This document shows, piece after piece, positions 34,222 through 42,437 of a stretch of DNA of 64,000 bases. Origin of the DNA: JAKZVK01 sp965248255 (GTDB lineage: Bacteria > Acidobacteriota > Terriglobia > Bryobacterales > UBA6623). The notes below the pieces were generated by a model, which saw only the letters and a program-made list of their open reading frames with translations, was not told where the DNA came from and did not search any database. Position 1 is the stretch's first letter. Each line of letters opens with the position of its first letter. The stretch covers positions 2,108,001 through 2,172,000 of the forward strand of contig CBDFIW010000003.1 of assembly GCA_965248255.1 (NCBI GenBank). Reading direction: 5' to 3'. A program made the position numbers and the translations under genes.

Positions 34222-34980
34222 ATGACACTTAAGTTGCTCAAAGTCTTGCTCACGCTGGCTGCCGTGGCGCTGACTGTCTGCAGTGGCGGCAGCGAACCAC
34301 CGGTCACGGTCCAAGCGGCCGATGGCCACAAGCAAGAACGCGAAGCCATGGTGCGTGATCAAATCCGCGCCCGCGGTGTCAGGTCCGAGAAGGTGCTGGA
34401 CGCTTTGCGCAAGGTTCAGCGGCACTTATTCGTTCCCGACGAAATGGTCGGGGCGGCCTACTCCGACCGGCCCCTGCCGATCGGCCACGGCCAGACCATC
34501 TCGCAGCCCTACATCGTTGGCTTCATGACCGACCTGCTCGATGTCGAGTCCGATCATAGCGTGCTCGAGATCGGTACTGGTTCGGGTTACCAGGCCGCAG
34601 TTCTCGCGGAACTGGCGGGCGAGGTCTTCAGTATCGAGATCGTCGAACCGCTGGGGGATCGCGCCCGTGCGACCTTAGCCGCGTTGGGTTATGAGCACGT
34701 TCACTTGCGCATCGGCAACGGCTACCTAGGCTGGCCCGAAGCGGCTCCGTTCGACCGCATCATCGTCACGGCCGCGCCCGAGGAGATGCCGCAGGCCCTG
34801 GTCGACCAGCTCAAACCCGGAGGGCGGCTACTGGCTCCCGTGGGACCGGTTTATGGTAGGCAGGAGATTATTCGACTTGACAAGGACATCTCCGGAAAGC
34901 TGCGCCGCCGGGCTGTCTTGCCGGTTCGGTTCGTGCCCATGGTAAGAAAGCCGAATGAAAGCGGGGCTCCACGTCCGTGA
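34222..34980 (+). CDS. pcm: Exported protein-L-isoaspartate O-methyltransferase
   Basis: 252 residues from ATG 34222; a frame extension to 34159 adds an unlikely leader. It begins with a signal peptide (LLKVLLTLAAVALTVCSGG) whose Cys could be lipidated. The PIMT fold follows: REAMVRDQIRARGVRSEKVL, HLFVPDEM, DRPLPIGHGQTISQPYIVG (substrate loop), and the AdoMet site SVLEIGTGSGYQAAVLAELA, then FDRIIVTAAPEEMPQALVDQ and LKPGGRLLAPVG. PIMT repairs isoaspartyl residues and is normally cytoplasmic; export would target cell-envelope proteins, where AdoMet supply is unclear. Family call is firm, location is inference. Confidence 0.88.
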   Translation: MTLKLLKVLLTLAAVALTVCSGGSEPPVTVQAADGHKQEREAMVRDQIRARGVRSEKVLDALRKVQRHLFVPDEMVGAAYSDRPLPIGHGQTISQPYIVGFMTDLLDVESDHSVLEIGTGSGYQAAVLAELAGEVFSIEIVEPLGDRARATLAALGYEHVHLRIGNGYLGWPEAAPFDRIIVTAAPEEMPQALVDQLKPGGRLLAPVGPVYGRQEIIRLDKDISGKLRRRAVLPVRFVPMVRKPNESGAPRP

Positions 34981-35068
34981 ATCCCGGCGCCGGCCCGGCG
35001 CATCTATGCATTAGGGCACCATGCGAGGCGAGGCGTTCTCGCCGAGTACGCGCACTCGGATCCCGCGT

Positions 35069-35725
35069 ATGAACCTCAACGAAGAAATCCAGCACGTCCT
35101 GGCAGGGCTCGCGATTCCCGAAAACGTCAGCAACGCGATCACGTTGGCCCTGGAGAAGATCGAGCAGAACAAGACTGCTCCCGGCCTTGCGGTCGGCGCC
35201 CGAGCGCCTGAGATCCATCTGCAGGACGCTTATGGGAAACAGGTTTCACTCAATGAGCGGCTTACCGCGGGACCCGTGGTGCTGACGTTTTTCCGCGGCG
35301 ATTGGTGCCCGGTCTGCAACCTGCAGCTCCGAGCCCTGCAACGGGCGTTGCCTGACATCCGAGCCGCCGGCGCTTCGTTGCTGGCGGTCACACCGCAGTC
35401 GATGACCCACTTGCTTTCGCTAGCGGAGAAAGCTGAGCTGGACTTCGACCTGCTTGGCGATGTCAACCAGCAGGCCATCCGGGACTATCGCCTTCAGTTC
35501 ACGATGCCGGCCGAGGTACAGGAGATCTACCTCGGTGTGTTTGCTCTCGACCTGGGTGAACAGAATGCCGACGGCAGTTGGAACCTGCCGGTACCCGGGA
35601 CGTTCATCATCGACCAGGAGGGGTTCATTCGAACGCACCACGTGACGGCCGACTTCACACGGCGCATGGAACCCGACGACGTGGTTGCAGCGCTGGATGC
35701 ATGCGCGTCCGCCGCGTCGCGATGA
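35069..35725 (+). CDS. Peroxiredoxin-like (AhpC/TSA) protein
   Basis: 218 residues from ATG 35069; an ATG at 35021 would add 16 poorly coding residues. After a helical leader (LNEEIQHVLAGLAIPENVSN) comes a thioredoxin-fold domain: GARAPEIHLQDAYGKQVSL, PVVLTFFRGDWCPVCNLQL (peroxidatic Cys in a C-x-x-C), PDIRAAGASLLAVTPQS, and GTFIIDQEGFIRTHHV. It belongs to the peroxiredoxin-like family that often has WCPxC. It reduces peroxides or acts as a thiol oxidoreductase; the electron donor is unknown. Confidence 0.88.
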   Translation: MNLNEEIQHVLAGLAIPENVSNAITLALEKIEQNKTAPGLAVGARAPEIHLQDAYGKQVSLNERLTAGPVVLTFFRGDWCPVCNLQLRALQRALPDIRAAGASLLAVTPQSMTHLLSLAEKAELDFDLLGDVNQQAIRDYRLQFTMPAEVQEIYLGVFALDLGEQNADGSWNLPVPGTFIIDQEGFIRTHHVTADFTRRMEPDDVVAALDACASAASR

Positions 35726-35790
35726 GAAAGGTTTGATAGCTAGGGCATAAAGCCACACAATGGGCGCATCAGACTGCGTCCCAGCGGCGT

Positions 35791-36633
35791 CTAGCCAGTG
35801 ATTTCGTAGACATGATCGGTCGTGCGCGCGACCTGCGCGATCGCCGCGACTTCATGGACCCGTAGGATGTGCGCGCCGCCGAGAATGGCAAGCGTCGAGG
35901 CGGCTGCCGCACCGTACAGCCGATCGGACTCCTTCGCCCGGACCGTCCCGGTCAGGAAGAACTTGCGCGAGGGGCTGACCAGGATCGGCTGCTGCAACGC
36001 GGCGAGCCGATCGATCTGTGTAAGGATCTGATAGTTCTCCAGGCCACGCTTCCCCAGCTCAAGACCCGGATCGACCACGATGCGGCGGCGATCGACGCCG
36101 GCCCGGCGGGCGCGGGCGACACTGGATTCGAGCTCACGGCCAATCGTTCCCACCAGATCATGCAGCGGGGGCAGTTTTTTCCACGTGTCCGGCGTGCCCC
36201 GCGTATGCGTGACGATCAAACCCGCGTCCGTCTGATTGACGACCCCGGCCACGCGGGGATCAAACGAAAGTCCGCTGACGTCGTTGATGATCTGAGCGCC
36301 CAGTTCGACCGCGCGTTCGGCCGTGGCGGCGTTGTAGGTGTTGATCGAAAGCGGGATGTCAAGGTTGTGACGCAGCTTGCGCAGCACGGGGACCAGTGCC
36401 CGCAGCTCCTCGTCTTCGGAGATCCGCCGGTCGCCGGTGCGAATCGGGTCGGCATTCACCTCGACAAGATCAGCACCTTCTTGTTGCATCTTGAGGGCGT
36501 GTTCCAGCACGGCGGCGGGGTCCGGGCGCGGCTCGCCGTCAAGGTCGAGCACCCCCATGATCAGGGTCCGCGCGCCCAGGGTGATGTGCTGATCCCGAAT
36601 CAGCCAGTTGTAGCGGCGGCGCGCCGGCGTCAT
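35791..36633 (-). CDS. Divergent dihydropteroate-synthase-like protein
   Basis: 280 residues with the DHPS TIM barrel but altered motifs. TLIMGVLDLDGEPRPD replaces the NITPDSFSDGG loop, and NADPIRTG replaces the GGESTRPG loop that binds p-aminobenzoate. SINTY has Asn98 where DHPS has a pterin-binding Asp (SIDTY). Asn117 (INDVSG), Asp188 (VVDPGLELGK), Lys224 (SPSRKFF) and Arg258/His260 are kept. A canonical FolP exists at 57806, so this one likely has another job, perhaps another pterin or methyl-group carrier. Its ATG overlaps the stop of the enolase-superfamily gene by 4 bases; last gene of a four-gene operon. Confidence 0.75.
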   Translation of the reverse strand: MTPARRRYNWLIRDQHITLGARTLIMGVLDLDGEPRPDPAAVLEHALKMQQEGADLVEVNADPIRTGDRRISEDEELRALVPVLRKLRHNLDIPLSINTYNAATAERAVELGAQIINDVSGLSFDPRVAGVVNQTDAGLIVTHTRGTPDTWKKLPPLHDLVGTIGRELESSVARARRAGVDRRRIVVDPGLELGKRGLENYQILTQIDRLAALQQPILVSPSRKFFLTGTVRAKESDRLYGAAAASTLAILGGAHILRVHEVAAIAQVARTTDHVYEITG

Positions 36634-37733
36634 GATTGAAGTTCCGTTCGTTGGATGGCGTAGCGCTCCAGTTTTTCCCGGGCGACACGGTAGCCCATGC
36701 CCGCGCCTTCGGGAAGATGAATGAACCCGCTCGCGTTAATCGTGATGAAGGGGTCGACCACGTCGTCCTCATACCAACGCTCGGATGCCTCGACATCGGT
36801 CGGGTAGTTGAACGCGGGGAGCGTCGCCAGGTGCAGGCCCTGCGCCGAGGCGATGCCGAGTTCCGGCATCGTCCCCAGCCAGATCCCGAGGCCGGCCTCA
36901 GCGGCGCGCTCGTACATCTTTCGCGCCGCGGTCAGCCCACCGACCCGCTGCACTTTGATGTTGATGATCTTCACCGACTCGAGCTCGATCATCCTCTCGA
37001 GCGCCGCTTGGCTCTCGGCCGACTCGTCGGCGCACACCGGCGTCTTTACGCTCCGTTGCAGCTCGGCCATCTCCTCCAGAGCCTTTGCCGGGAAAGGCTG
37101 CTCGAACATCATCAAGCCAAAGGGGTCGAGTTCCCGGAACACCGCTAGGTGGTCGAGAGTGTAGGCGGTGTTGGCGTCCACCATCAGCGCCAGGTCGCCG
37201 AATCGCTCTCGTATGGCGCGGATCGGTTCCACATCCCAGCCGGGCTGGATCTTGATCTTGACGCGGCGGTAACCCTGGCGTTGGTAGCGCTCGACCCTTG
37301 CGATCAACTCCTCGATCGTGTCCAAGAGGCCGATGGCCACACCGGATTCGATCGGCCGCGACGAGGATCCCAGCATCCGCCACAGCGGTTCCCCCGCTTC
37401 TTGGCAGGCGAGGTCCCACGCGGCGCCTTCGAGCGCCGCCCGAGCAAACGGCTCGCCGGGTATCTGTTCGAGCGCCGGCCCCACTTGCCCCGGGCCCTCG
37501 AACTCGGACTCGAACCACAGCGGGATGAGCCCCTCCTCCAGCCGCTGCCAACTCGACTCAGCCGTCTCGGCCGAATAGGCGCCGCCAGGCAAAGGGCCGG
37601 CCTCCCCGTACCCCACGTGCTCGCCTCGCCGGATCTCGACAATCGTGCTGATGCGGTCCGCCGCCACGCCGTTCGAGATCCGAAAGGGCTCCCGGAACGG
37701 GATCGAGACCTTCCAGAGTGTGATCGTGGTCAT
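36630..37733 (-). CDS. Enolase-superfamily enzyme (MenC / N-acylamino acid racemase-like)
   Basis: 367 residues with every superfamily residue in place: Lys159 and Lys161 (RVKIKIQPG), metal ligands Asp186 (MVDANTAYT), Glu211 (MFEQPF) and Asp236 (CADES), and Lys260 (IINIKVQRVGG). The sequence fits the type 2 o-succinylbenzoate synthase/N-succinylamino acid racemase group, whose members act in menaquinone synthesis, amino acid racemisation or both; no other men gene is in the window. Ends overlap: 4 bases with the DHPS-like gene downstream, and a 9-base gap from the GNAT gene upstream. Confidence 0.85.
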   Translation of the reverse strand: MTTITLWKVSIPFREPFRISNGVAADRISTIVEIRRGEHVGYGEAGPLPGGAYSAETAESSWQRLEEGLIPLWFESEFEGPGQVGPALEQIPGEPFARAALEGAAWDLACQEAGEPLWRMLGSSSRPIESGVAIGLLDTIEELIARVERYQRQGYRRVKIKIQPGWDVEPIRAIRERFGDLALMVDANTAYTLDHLAVFRELDPFGLMMFEQPFPAKALEEMAELQRSVKTPVCADESAESQAALERMIELESVKIINIKVQRVGGLTAARKMYERAAEAGLGIWLGTMPELGIASAQGLHLATLPAFNYPTDVEASERWYEDDVVDPFITINASGFIHLPEGAGMGYRVAREKLERYAIQRTELQS

Positions 37734-37742
37734 GATTTTGGA

Positions 37743-38585
37743 TCAGCCGAACTCGAATCCAGCGGCCGCGAACTGCAGACTTTCGTCGGTTTGACCCTGG
37801 AGCTTGGAGCAGGAGCCGCTCGTGCGAGCCATGCGTACGAGTTTTCGCCTGGGTTCGAACCCGAGCGTCTGGGCCAGCAAGCGGACTCTTTGATTATCGG
37901 GCAGGACGTCCCAGAAGACCGGCTCGCCGGGATACCGGCTCAGCAGCGCGGTGATCAGTTGTTGGGCATCCGCCGCACTTTCAGCGACACAGGGGCCCAG
38001 AAAACGGGCGTTGGAACCGGGGCGCGACATCAAGTACGCCCCGGGCAATGTCCAAGACTCACGGTAACGGTTGGCGAGTAAGTTCAGCAGCGCCGAGCGA
38101 TCCGCGCCGAATGCCCTGCGGTCGAGCGCGGTAATCTCCGATACGTTGCGCAAGCGTGTGAGATCGACGTCTTTTCCCCCAGAGCTTCCTCCTGACGCCA
38201 CGACCGTCCCCCAGCGCTCGATCGGGGCCTCCTCTTCAAACCCCAGGCTGAGGTACAAAGGCCGCCCCATGTCGGTGGCGTCCAGCTTGACACAGCCGAT
38301 ACCGCGGGCCTCAGCGAAGTCGAGCGCATGCTTCATCAGTGTCCGAGCAATGCCGCGCCGGCGAAACTCAGGGAGCACCAGCACCATGCCGATCCAGGCC
38401 AGGTCCTGCCCGTAGCACACCGTCGTTGTGGCGCCCGCGACGGCCCCGTCAACCTCGTAAACCCAGCATCCTTCCGGCTCGAGATCGAGGACGTTGACCC
38501 AATCTTTCTGGGTCTGATTCCAGCCGGCGGATTCCTTGAGGCGCATCCCGGCGGGAATGTCGTCTTTCGTCATGCAGCGGATCAT
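37743..38585 (-). CDS. Tandem GNAT-family N-acetyltransferase
   Basis: 280 residues. The N-terminal GNAT domain carries the acetyl-CoA loop LPEFRRRGIARTLMKHALDF and the LYLSLGFEEE end of the fold. A C-terminal domain (LLSRYPGEPVFWDVLPDNQR, LAQTLGFEPRRKLVRM) resembles a second, degenerate acetyltransferase domain. Substrate unknown; small-molecule or amino acid N-acetylation is plausible next to an N-acylamino-acid-racemase-like enzyme. Its ATG overlaps the stop of the VTT gene in ATGA. Confidence 0.83.
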   Translation of the reverse strand: MIRCMTKDDIPAGMRLKESAGWNQTQKDWVNVLDLEPEGCWVYEVDGAVAGATTTVCYGQDLAWIGMVLVLPEFRRRGIARTLMKHALDFAEARGIGCVKLDATDMGRPLYLSLGFEEEAPIERWGTVVASGGSSGGKDVDLTRLRNVSEITALDRRAFGADRSALLNLLANRYRESWTLPGAYLMSRPGSNARFLGPCVAESAADAQQLITALLSRYPGEPVFWDVLPDNQRVRLLAQTLGFEPRRKLVRMARTSGSCSKLQGQTDESLQFAAAGFEFG

Positions 38586-39235
38586 GGCATGCCGTATCTC
38601 TTCTGATAAACATAGAAGCCGGCAATGGCTAACAGCGCGATCACTCCGGTGACGGCCATGGTGCCAAAGTCCCGGTCATAGAGCTGTGAACCGATCAGGG
38701 TGCTGAACAGCAAGGCGGGAGTGCGTGCCAGACCCGAGATCACCACAAACTCTCCCAGGCGTAGTTGCGTCAGACCCGCACCGTACGACATGGCGTCCTT
38801 CGGCATCCCGGGGATCAGGAACAGCACGAACAGCGCCGACTTGCCCTTACGTGACTCGAAAGCGCTGTCGACGCGCTCCAGGCGTTTCCGGCCTAGTAGC
38901 CTCTCTACGACCGGCCGCCCGACGAGCCGGGCGAAAGAATAATCGAACGCGGAACCCAGCATGATGCCGACCACCGAGTAGAGGAAGCCCAGCCAAGCCC
39001 CGAACACGTACCCCGCGGCAATCTGAGTGATCTCGCCCGGCACGGGGAACATCACGACCTGCAAGAACTGGACTCCGATGCAAACCAGAGGCCCCAGGCC
39101 GCCTTCGCTCCGCAGTGTCTTGACGAGTTGCTCGTGGTCACTGAGGCGCGAGATCAGTCCGTACTTCCAGGCGCCGTAGACCAGCAGCCCCAGGGCTACG
39201 GTGATCGAGATTGCGAGCAGAGTCCGAGAGCGCAA
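38582..39235 (-). CDS. VTT/DedA-type membrane protein (TVP38/TMEM64 family)
   Basis: 217 residues from TTG 39235 (no ATG in frame nearby). About five membrane segments: LAISITVALGLLVYGAWKYG, GPLVCIGVQFLQVVMFPVPG, GYVFGAWLGFLYSVVGIMLG and two near the end. The PVPGEITQIAAGYVFG motif and GSAFDYSFARLVGRP match the VTT family, linked to lipid scrambling or undecaprenyl-phosphate recycling. First gene of the four-gene minus-strand operon (VTT, GNAT, enolase-superfamily, DHPS-like). Confidence 0.85.
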   Translation of the reverse strand: MRSRTLLAISITVALGLLVYGAWKYGLISRLSDHEQLVKTLRSEGGLGPLVCIGVQFLQVVMFPVPGEITQIAAGYVFGAWLGFLYSVVGIMLGSAFDYSFARLVGRPVVERLLGRKRLERVDSAFESRKGKSALFVLFLIPGMPKDAMSYGAGLTQLRLGEFVVISGLARTPALLFSTLIGSQLYDRDFGTMAVTGVIALLAIAGFYVYQKRYGMP

Positions 39236-39320
39236 AGCGATGTCGTATTCTAGCCTACGTCCGCTCTCCCTTCCCCTATAATGTCCGTCGAACAGGAAGT
39301 TTCACGCGGGAGGTGTTCCA

Positions 39321-40448
39321 ATGCGCCGACGGGACTGGCTGAAGTCCATCCACTTGGGAGTAGCGGCGGCGGTGCCGGCCGTGGCGGTCCACCCATCGGC
39401 AAACGCTCAAGGCTCTCCGCTGCCCGGTGTTGCCGACCGAACCGCTATTCAGGGCGTCTGCGCCTGGCCCAACCTGCAGCGCCTTGGCGACGGATCGCTG
39501 GTCGCGTTCATCTTCAACCAGCCCTGCCACGGCCTGTGGGAAGGCGATCTCGACTGTTGGGCCAGCGAAGACGACGGCAGGACCTGGCGCTTCCGCGGTC
39601 GGCCCGCCGAGCACGAACCGACCACCAACCGCATGAACTGCTCGGCGGGCATAGCAAACAACGGGGACATCGTGGTCCTTTGCAGCGGCTGGGCCGATCG
39701 CAGCCCCAAGGGTCAGCTCAGCGGGCCCCACCGCCAAGTGCTTCGGCCTTGGGTGTGCCGCTCGGCGGACGGAGGGCGGACCTGGTCCGTTAGCCACGAG
39801 TTCCCGGGACCACCGGACACGGCCGCGGGCCGCGGCAACGAATTCATCCCCTTCGGCAACATTCGCGCCGGCGAGGACGGCTCGCTCTGCTCCACGGTGT
39901 ATCTGAGGAAGGGCAATTCACGCGAATGCTATCTCCTCCACAGCCGGGACGACGGTCGCACCTGGGGCATGCGTGTTCCCCTGAACCTCGACGGCAACGA
40001 GACCGACATCCTTCACATGGGAGGCGGCCGTTGGCTTGCGGCCTCTCGCCAATTCCGGCAGAAGCGCGACGTCCACATCGAGCTGGTCGCGTCCGAAGAC
40101 GACGCCCGCACCTGGAAGCGCAAGATGCCACTCAGCCTCCCGATGCAGGTCACCGGCAACCTCGCCCTGCTAGCCGATGGACGCGTTCTGCTGAGCTACG
40201 GCAACCGCTGCTGGAATAACTTCGGCGTTGATGTCCGGCTTAGCGACGACCGGGGAGACACCTGGAGCCCGCCCATCCGCATCGCCGATTGCCCTCGCTC
40301 CGACTGCGGCTACCCGAGCAGCGTACAGCTTCCCGACGGCCGGGTCGTCACTGCGTACTACACGCAGGTTTCGGAAGACTTCCACTACGAAATGCGGACG
40401 GCTACTTGGAGCCCCCTTCGTTTCTCGGTCGACGGAAGGCCCACCTGA
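39321..40448 (+). CDS. Tat-exported BNR/sialidase-like protein
   Basis: 375 residues from ATG 39321 with GGAGGTG 5 bases upstream. A twin-arginine signal (MRRRDWLKSIHLGVAAAVPA) is followed by a six-bladed sialidase-type propeller with Asp boxes SEDDGRTWR, SADGGRTWS, SRDDGRTWG, SEDDARTWK and SDDRGDTWS. It is shorter than, and distinct from, the lipoprotein at 7071. Exo-sialidase or a related glycan-binding role; specificity unknown. It is divergent from the VTT operon, the two starts being about 85 bases apart. Confidence 0.85.
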   Translation: MRRRDWLKSIHLGVAAAVPAVAVHPSANAQGSPLPGVADRTAIQGVCAWPNLQRLGDGSLVAFIFNQPCHGLWEGDLDCWASEDDGRTWRFRGRPAEHEPTTNRMNCSAGIANNGDIVVLCSGWADRSPKGQLSGPHRQVLRPWVCRSADGGRTWSVSHEFPGPPDTAAGRGNEFIPFGNIRAGEDGSLCSTVYLRKGNSRECYLLHSRDDGRTWGMRVPLNLDGNETDILHMGGGRWLAASRQFRQKRDVHIELVASEDDARTWKRKMPLSLPMQVTGNLALLADGRVLLSYGNRCWNNFGVDVRLSDDRGDTWSPPIRIADCPRSDCGYPSSVQLPDGRVVTAYYTQVSEDFHYEMRTATWSPLRFSVDGRPT

Positions 40449-40678
40449 CGTCCAAACTAACGATTGTTCTCGCCCTTTGGCGAAGGTCCGGACTTCGATG
40501 TCGTCGTTGCCCACCGCCACCCGGGGCCGCTAGCGCGAGCCTGCGTTGAGGCATGGCGTTGGAGATAGGCGTCGCTGCAGACTGAGAGACCCCTTGCCTC
40601 TGTGTGTGCGGGTTGGCTACCTAGGCCTCGGGAGGCCGCGGCCGATGGGGTCTAGCAGGTTCTTCAACTAAAAGAGAG

Positions 40679-42196
40679 TCAGCGCCCGGCGAGGTACCGC
40701 ACGGGCACCGGGGCGAACACGATCACCGCCGGCGGGGAGAGGCGGTCACGCACCGAGCGAAGGGTCTCGACGATCCCGTACAGGACCAGACCCCAAGGAT
40801 CATCGTTGCCTGCAACCGTGAACTGATTGACCAGGGCGACCTCGCCATTGCTTGCGAAGAGGCCGACGCCGCCGCGAGCGAACCGTGAGTCGCGCCAGAA
40901 ATCGACGCCCCTGCCATTGACCATCGTTGTGATCTGTTCGTCACGAACCCGTACGGAAATCTTGTTGAATCTGCCCGGCCGCGCCAGGTCGGAGGGCAGC
41001 GCGATGCGGGCCTGGCTCGCGGCCGTTGTGCGGACGCCGTCGACCACGGCGAATCGCTCGAGGTGGAACGCGCTCATACGGTTCCTTCGCGACTCGACAA
41101 GCTTGAAGCCGTAGTAGTTGTCAAAGTCGGACGCACGCACAGCCCAGCCAACCGCGCCAGACTGAATCTTGGCATTGAAATCCATGCGGTAACTGGAGAA
41201 GCGCAACGTGTCATCGCGCAGGAACATATCGCCCGACGCCATCAGTCCATCGGCGTTCCTCTCGATGGAACGACCGCTGCGGGACAGCCAGTTGTCGATA
41301 CCGTCGCTGAAGTCGTCGACGATGAAGAAAGCCGCACGCTGTTCGATGGGTTGGCTAACACTGTTGATCGCCTCGACGATGTGCTCCTTCATCACGTCGA
41401 CCTGGCGCTCGAGTAAGGAGTTCCACGGCACGTTCAGGCTGCTGATGAATAAGATCAGAATCACCGCCGCGACGGCCTGGGAAACGCGGCGGTGTTGAAA
41501 CGCGCCACGCACCCACTGGATCGGCCCCTGCCGGGGCTGCTGATCGAACCTGGCGTAGGGCAACGGGCTGTCGAAGCTCCACTCGTCGGGCACGGCCCGC
41601 TTCGTCTGCCGCTTTGGCGGCTTGGTCTGGACGGCCTCTCGATCGAGTCCCCAGGCCTCTGGCTTCGACTCGTCCCGACTGCCTGCACTTGCGGCACGCC
41701 CTTTGACCTTCGAAACCTCGCGTCCGACGATCTCGGCCCAGCTGGGATTCTCGTCTGCCAAAAGTTGGGCGGAGGGCGCCCTCCACTCGCCGGCTTTTAC
41801 TCCTGCGGTGGCCTCCTTAGTCATCTCTTGCTGTTTGAGGAGCGCGGTCGCTAGCAGCTTGGCGGAAGTGAGTTGCGGCTGGGGGAGAATCACGTTGTGG
41901 CTGTTGAACCGCTTGGGCCGGAACAGGCGGTGACCCACCGGATAGTCAAACGGGTGAGTGCCAGGGTCGCCAGGCCGCTTCTTGGTACTGCCCAGAGGTA
42001 CCCTACTCTCGCTGCCGCCAACCCTGCTCTCGCCGCCGCCAGAGGATCCTGTCAAATCATCCGGCTTGAACTCCGCTTCCGACCCGGGCGCGGACCTCTC
42101 GCGCACGCTCGCACGGGAGCCCCCGCTGAATGGTAAGTCGCGGTGTTTACGGGCCCGACCTCGTCGCTTTTTGTTATTCTCGCCCACCGTGTTCAC
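40679..42196 (-). CDS. Single-pass membrane protein with LamG-like C-terminal domain
   Basis: 505 residues from GTG 42196; an in-frame TGA immediately upstream fixes the start region. Residues 1-240 are low-complexity, hydrophilic and probably cytoplasmic. One membrane helix (QAVAAVILILFISSLNVPW, about 240-258) follows. The exported part contains a laminin-G/DUF1080-like beta-sandwich: FFIVDDFSDGIDNWLSRSGR, SGAVGWAVRASDFDNYYGFK, FNKISVRVRDEQITTMVNGR. No catalytic residues are evident. Similar proteins occur in Acidobacteria without known function. Confidence 0.7.
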   Translation of the reverse strand: MNTVGENNKKRRGRARKHRDLPFSGGSRASVRERSAPGSEAEFKPDDLTGSSGGGESRVGGSESRVPLGSTKKRPGDPGTHPFDYPVGHRLFRPKRFNSHNVILPQPQLTSAKLLATALLKQQEMTKEATAGVKAGEWRAPSAQLLADENPSWAEIVGREVSKVKGRAASAGSRDESKPEAWGLDREAVQTKPPKRQTKRAVPDEWSFDSPLPYARFDQQPRQGPIQWVRGAFQHRRVSQAVAAVILILFISSLNVPWNSLLERQVDVMKEHIVEAINSVSQPIEQRAAFFIVDDFSDGIDNWLSRSGRSIERNADGLMASGDMFLRDDTLRFSSYRMDFNAKIQSGAVGWAVRASDFDNYYGFKLVESRRNRMSAFHLERFAVVDGVRTTAASQARIALPSDLARPGRFNKISVRVRDEQITTMVNGRGVDFWRDSRFARGGVGLFASNGEVALVNQFTVAGNDDPWGLVLYGIVETLRSVRDRLSPPAVIVFAPVPVRYLAGR

Positions 42197-42437
42197 TCAT
42201 GTACGACAGCGGCTGGAGAAGAGACAGCTCCTTGTAGTTACGCTACTTTGGCAGTTCAATTGTAGTAGCGTATTTCACCTGGACGCAATGTAGCTTTGGT
42301 ACCAACTTTTCTCTAGGGGGAGTCCTTTACGCGGCATGAACTTTAGTACTATTCCCTCAAGAACTTGCGGCTAGCGGTCCTCGGGCCTGGCGGCTGCACC
42401 TGACGTACAACGAACAGATAAGCCTTCACCGCGGTCA

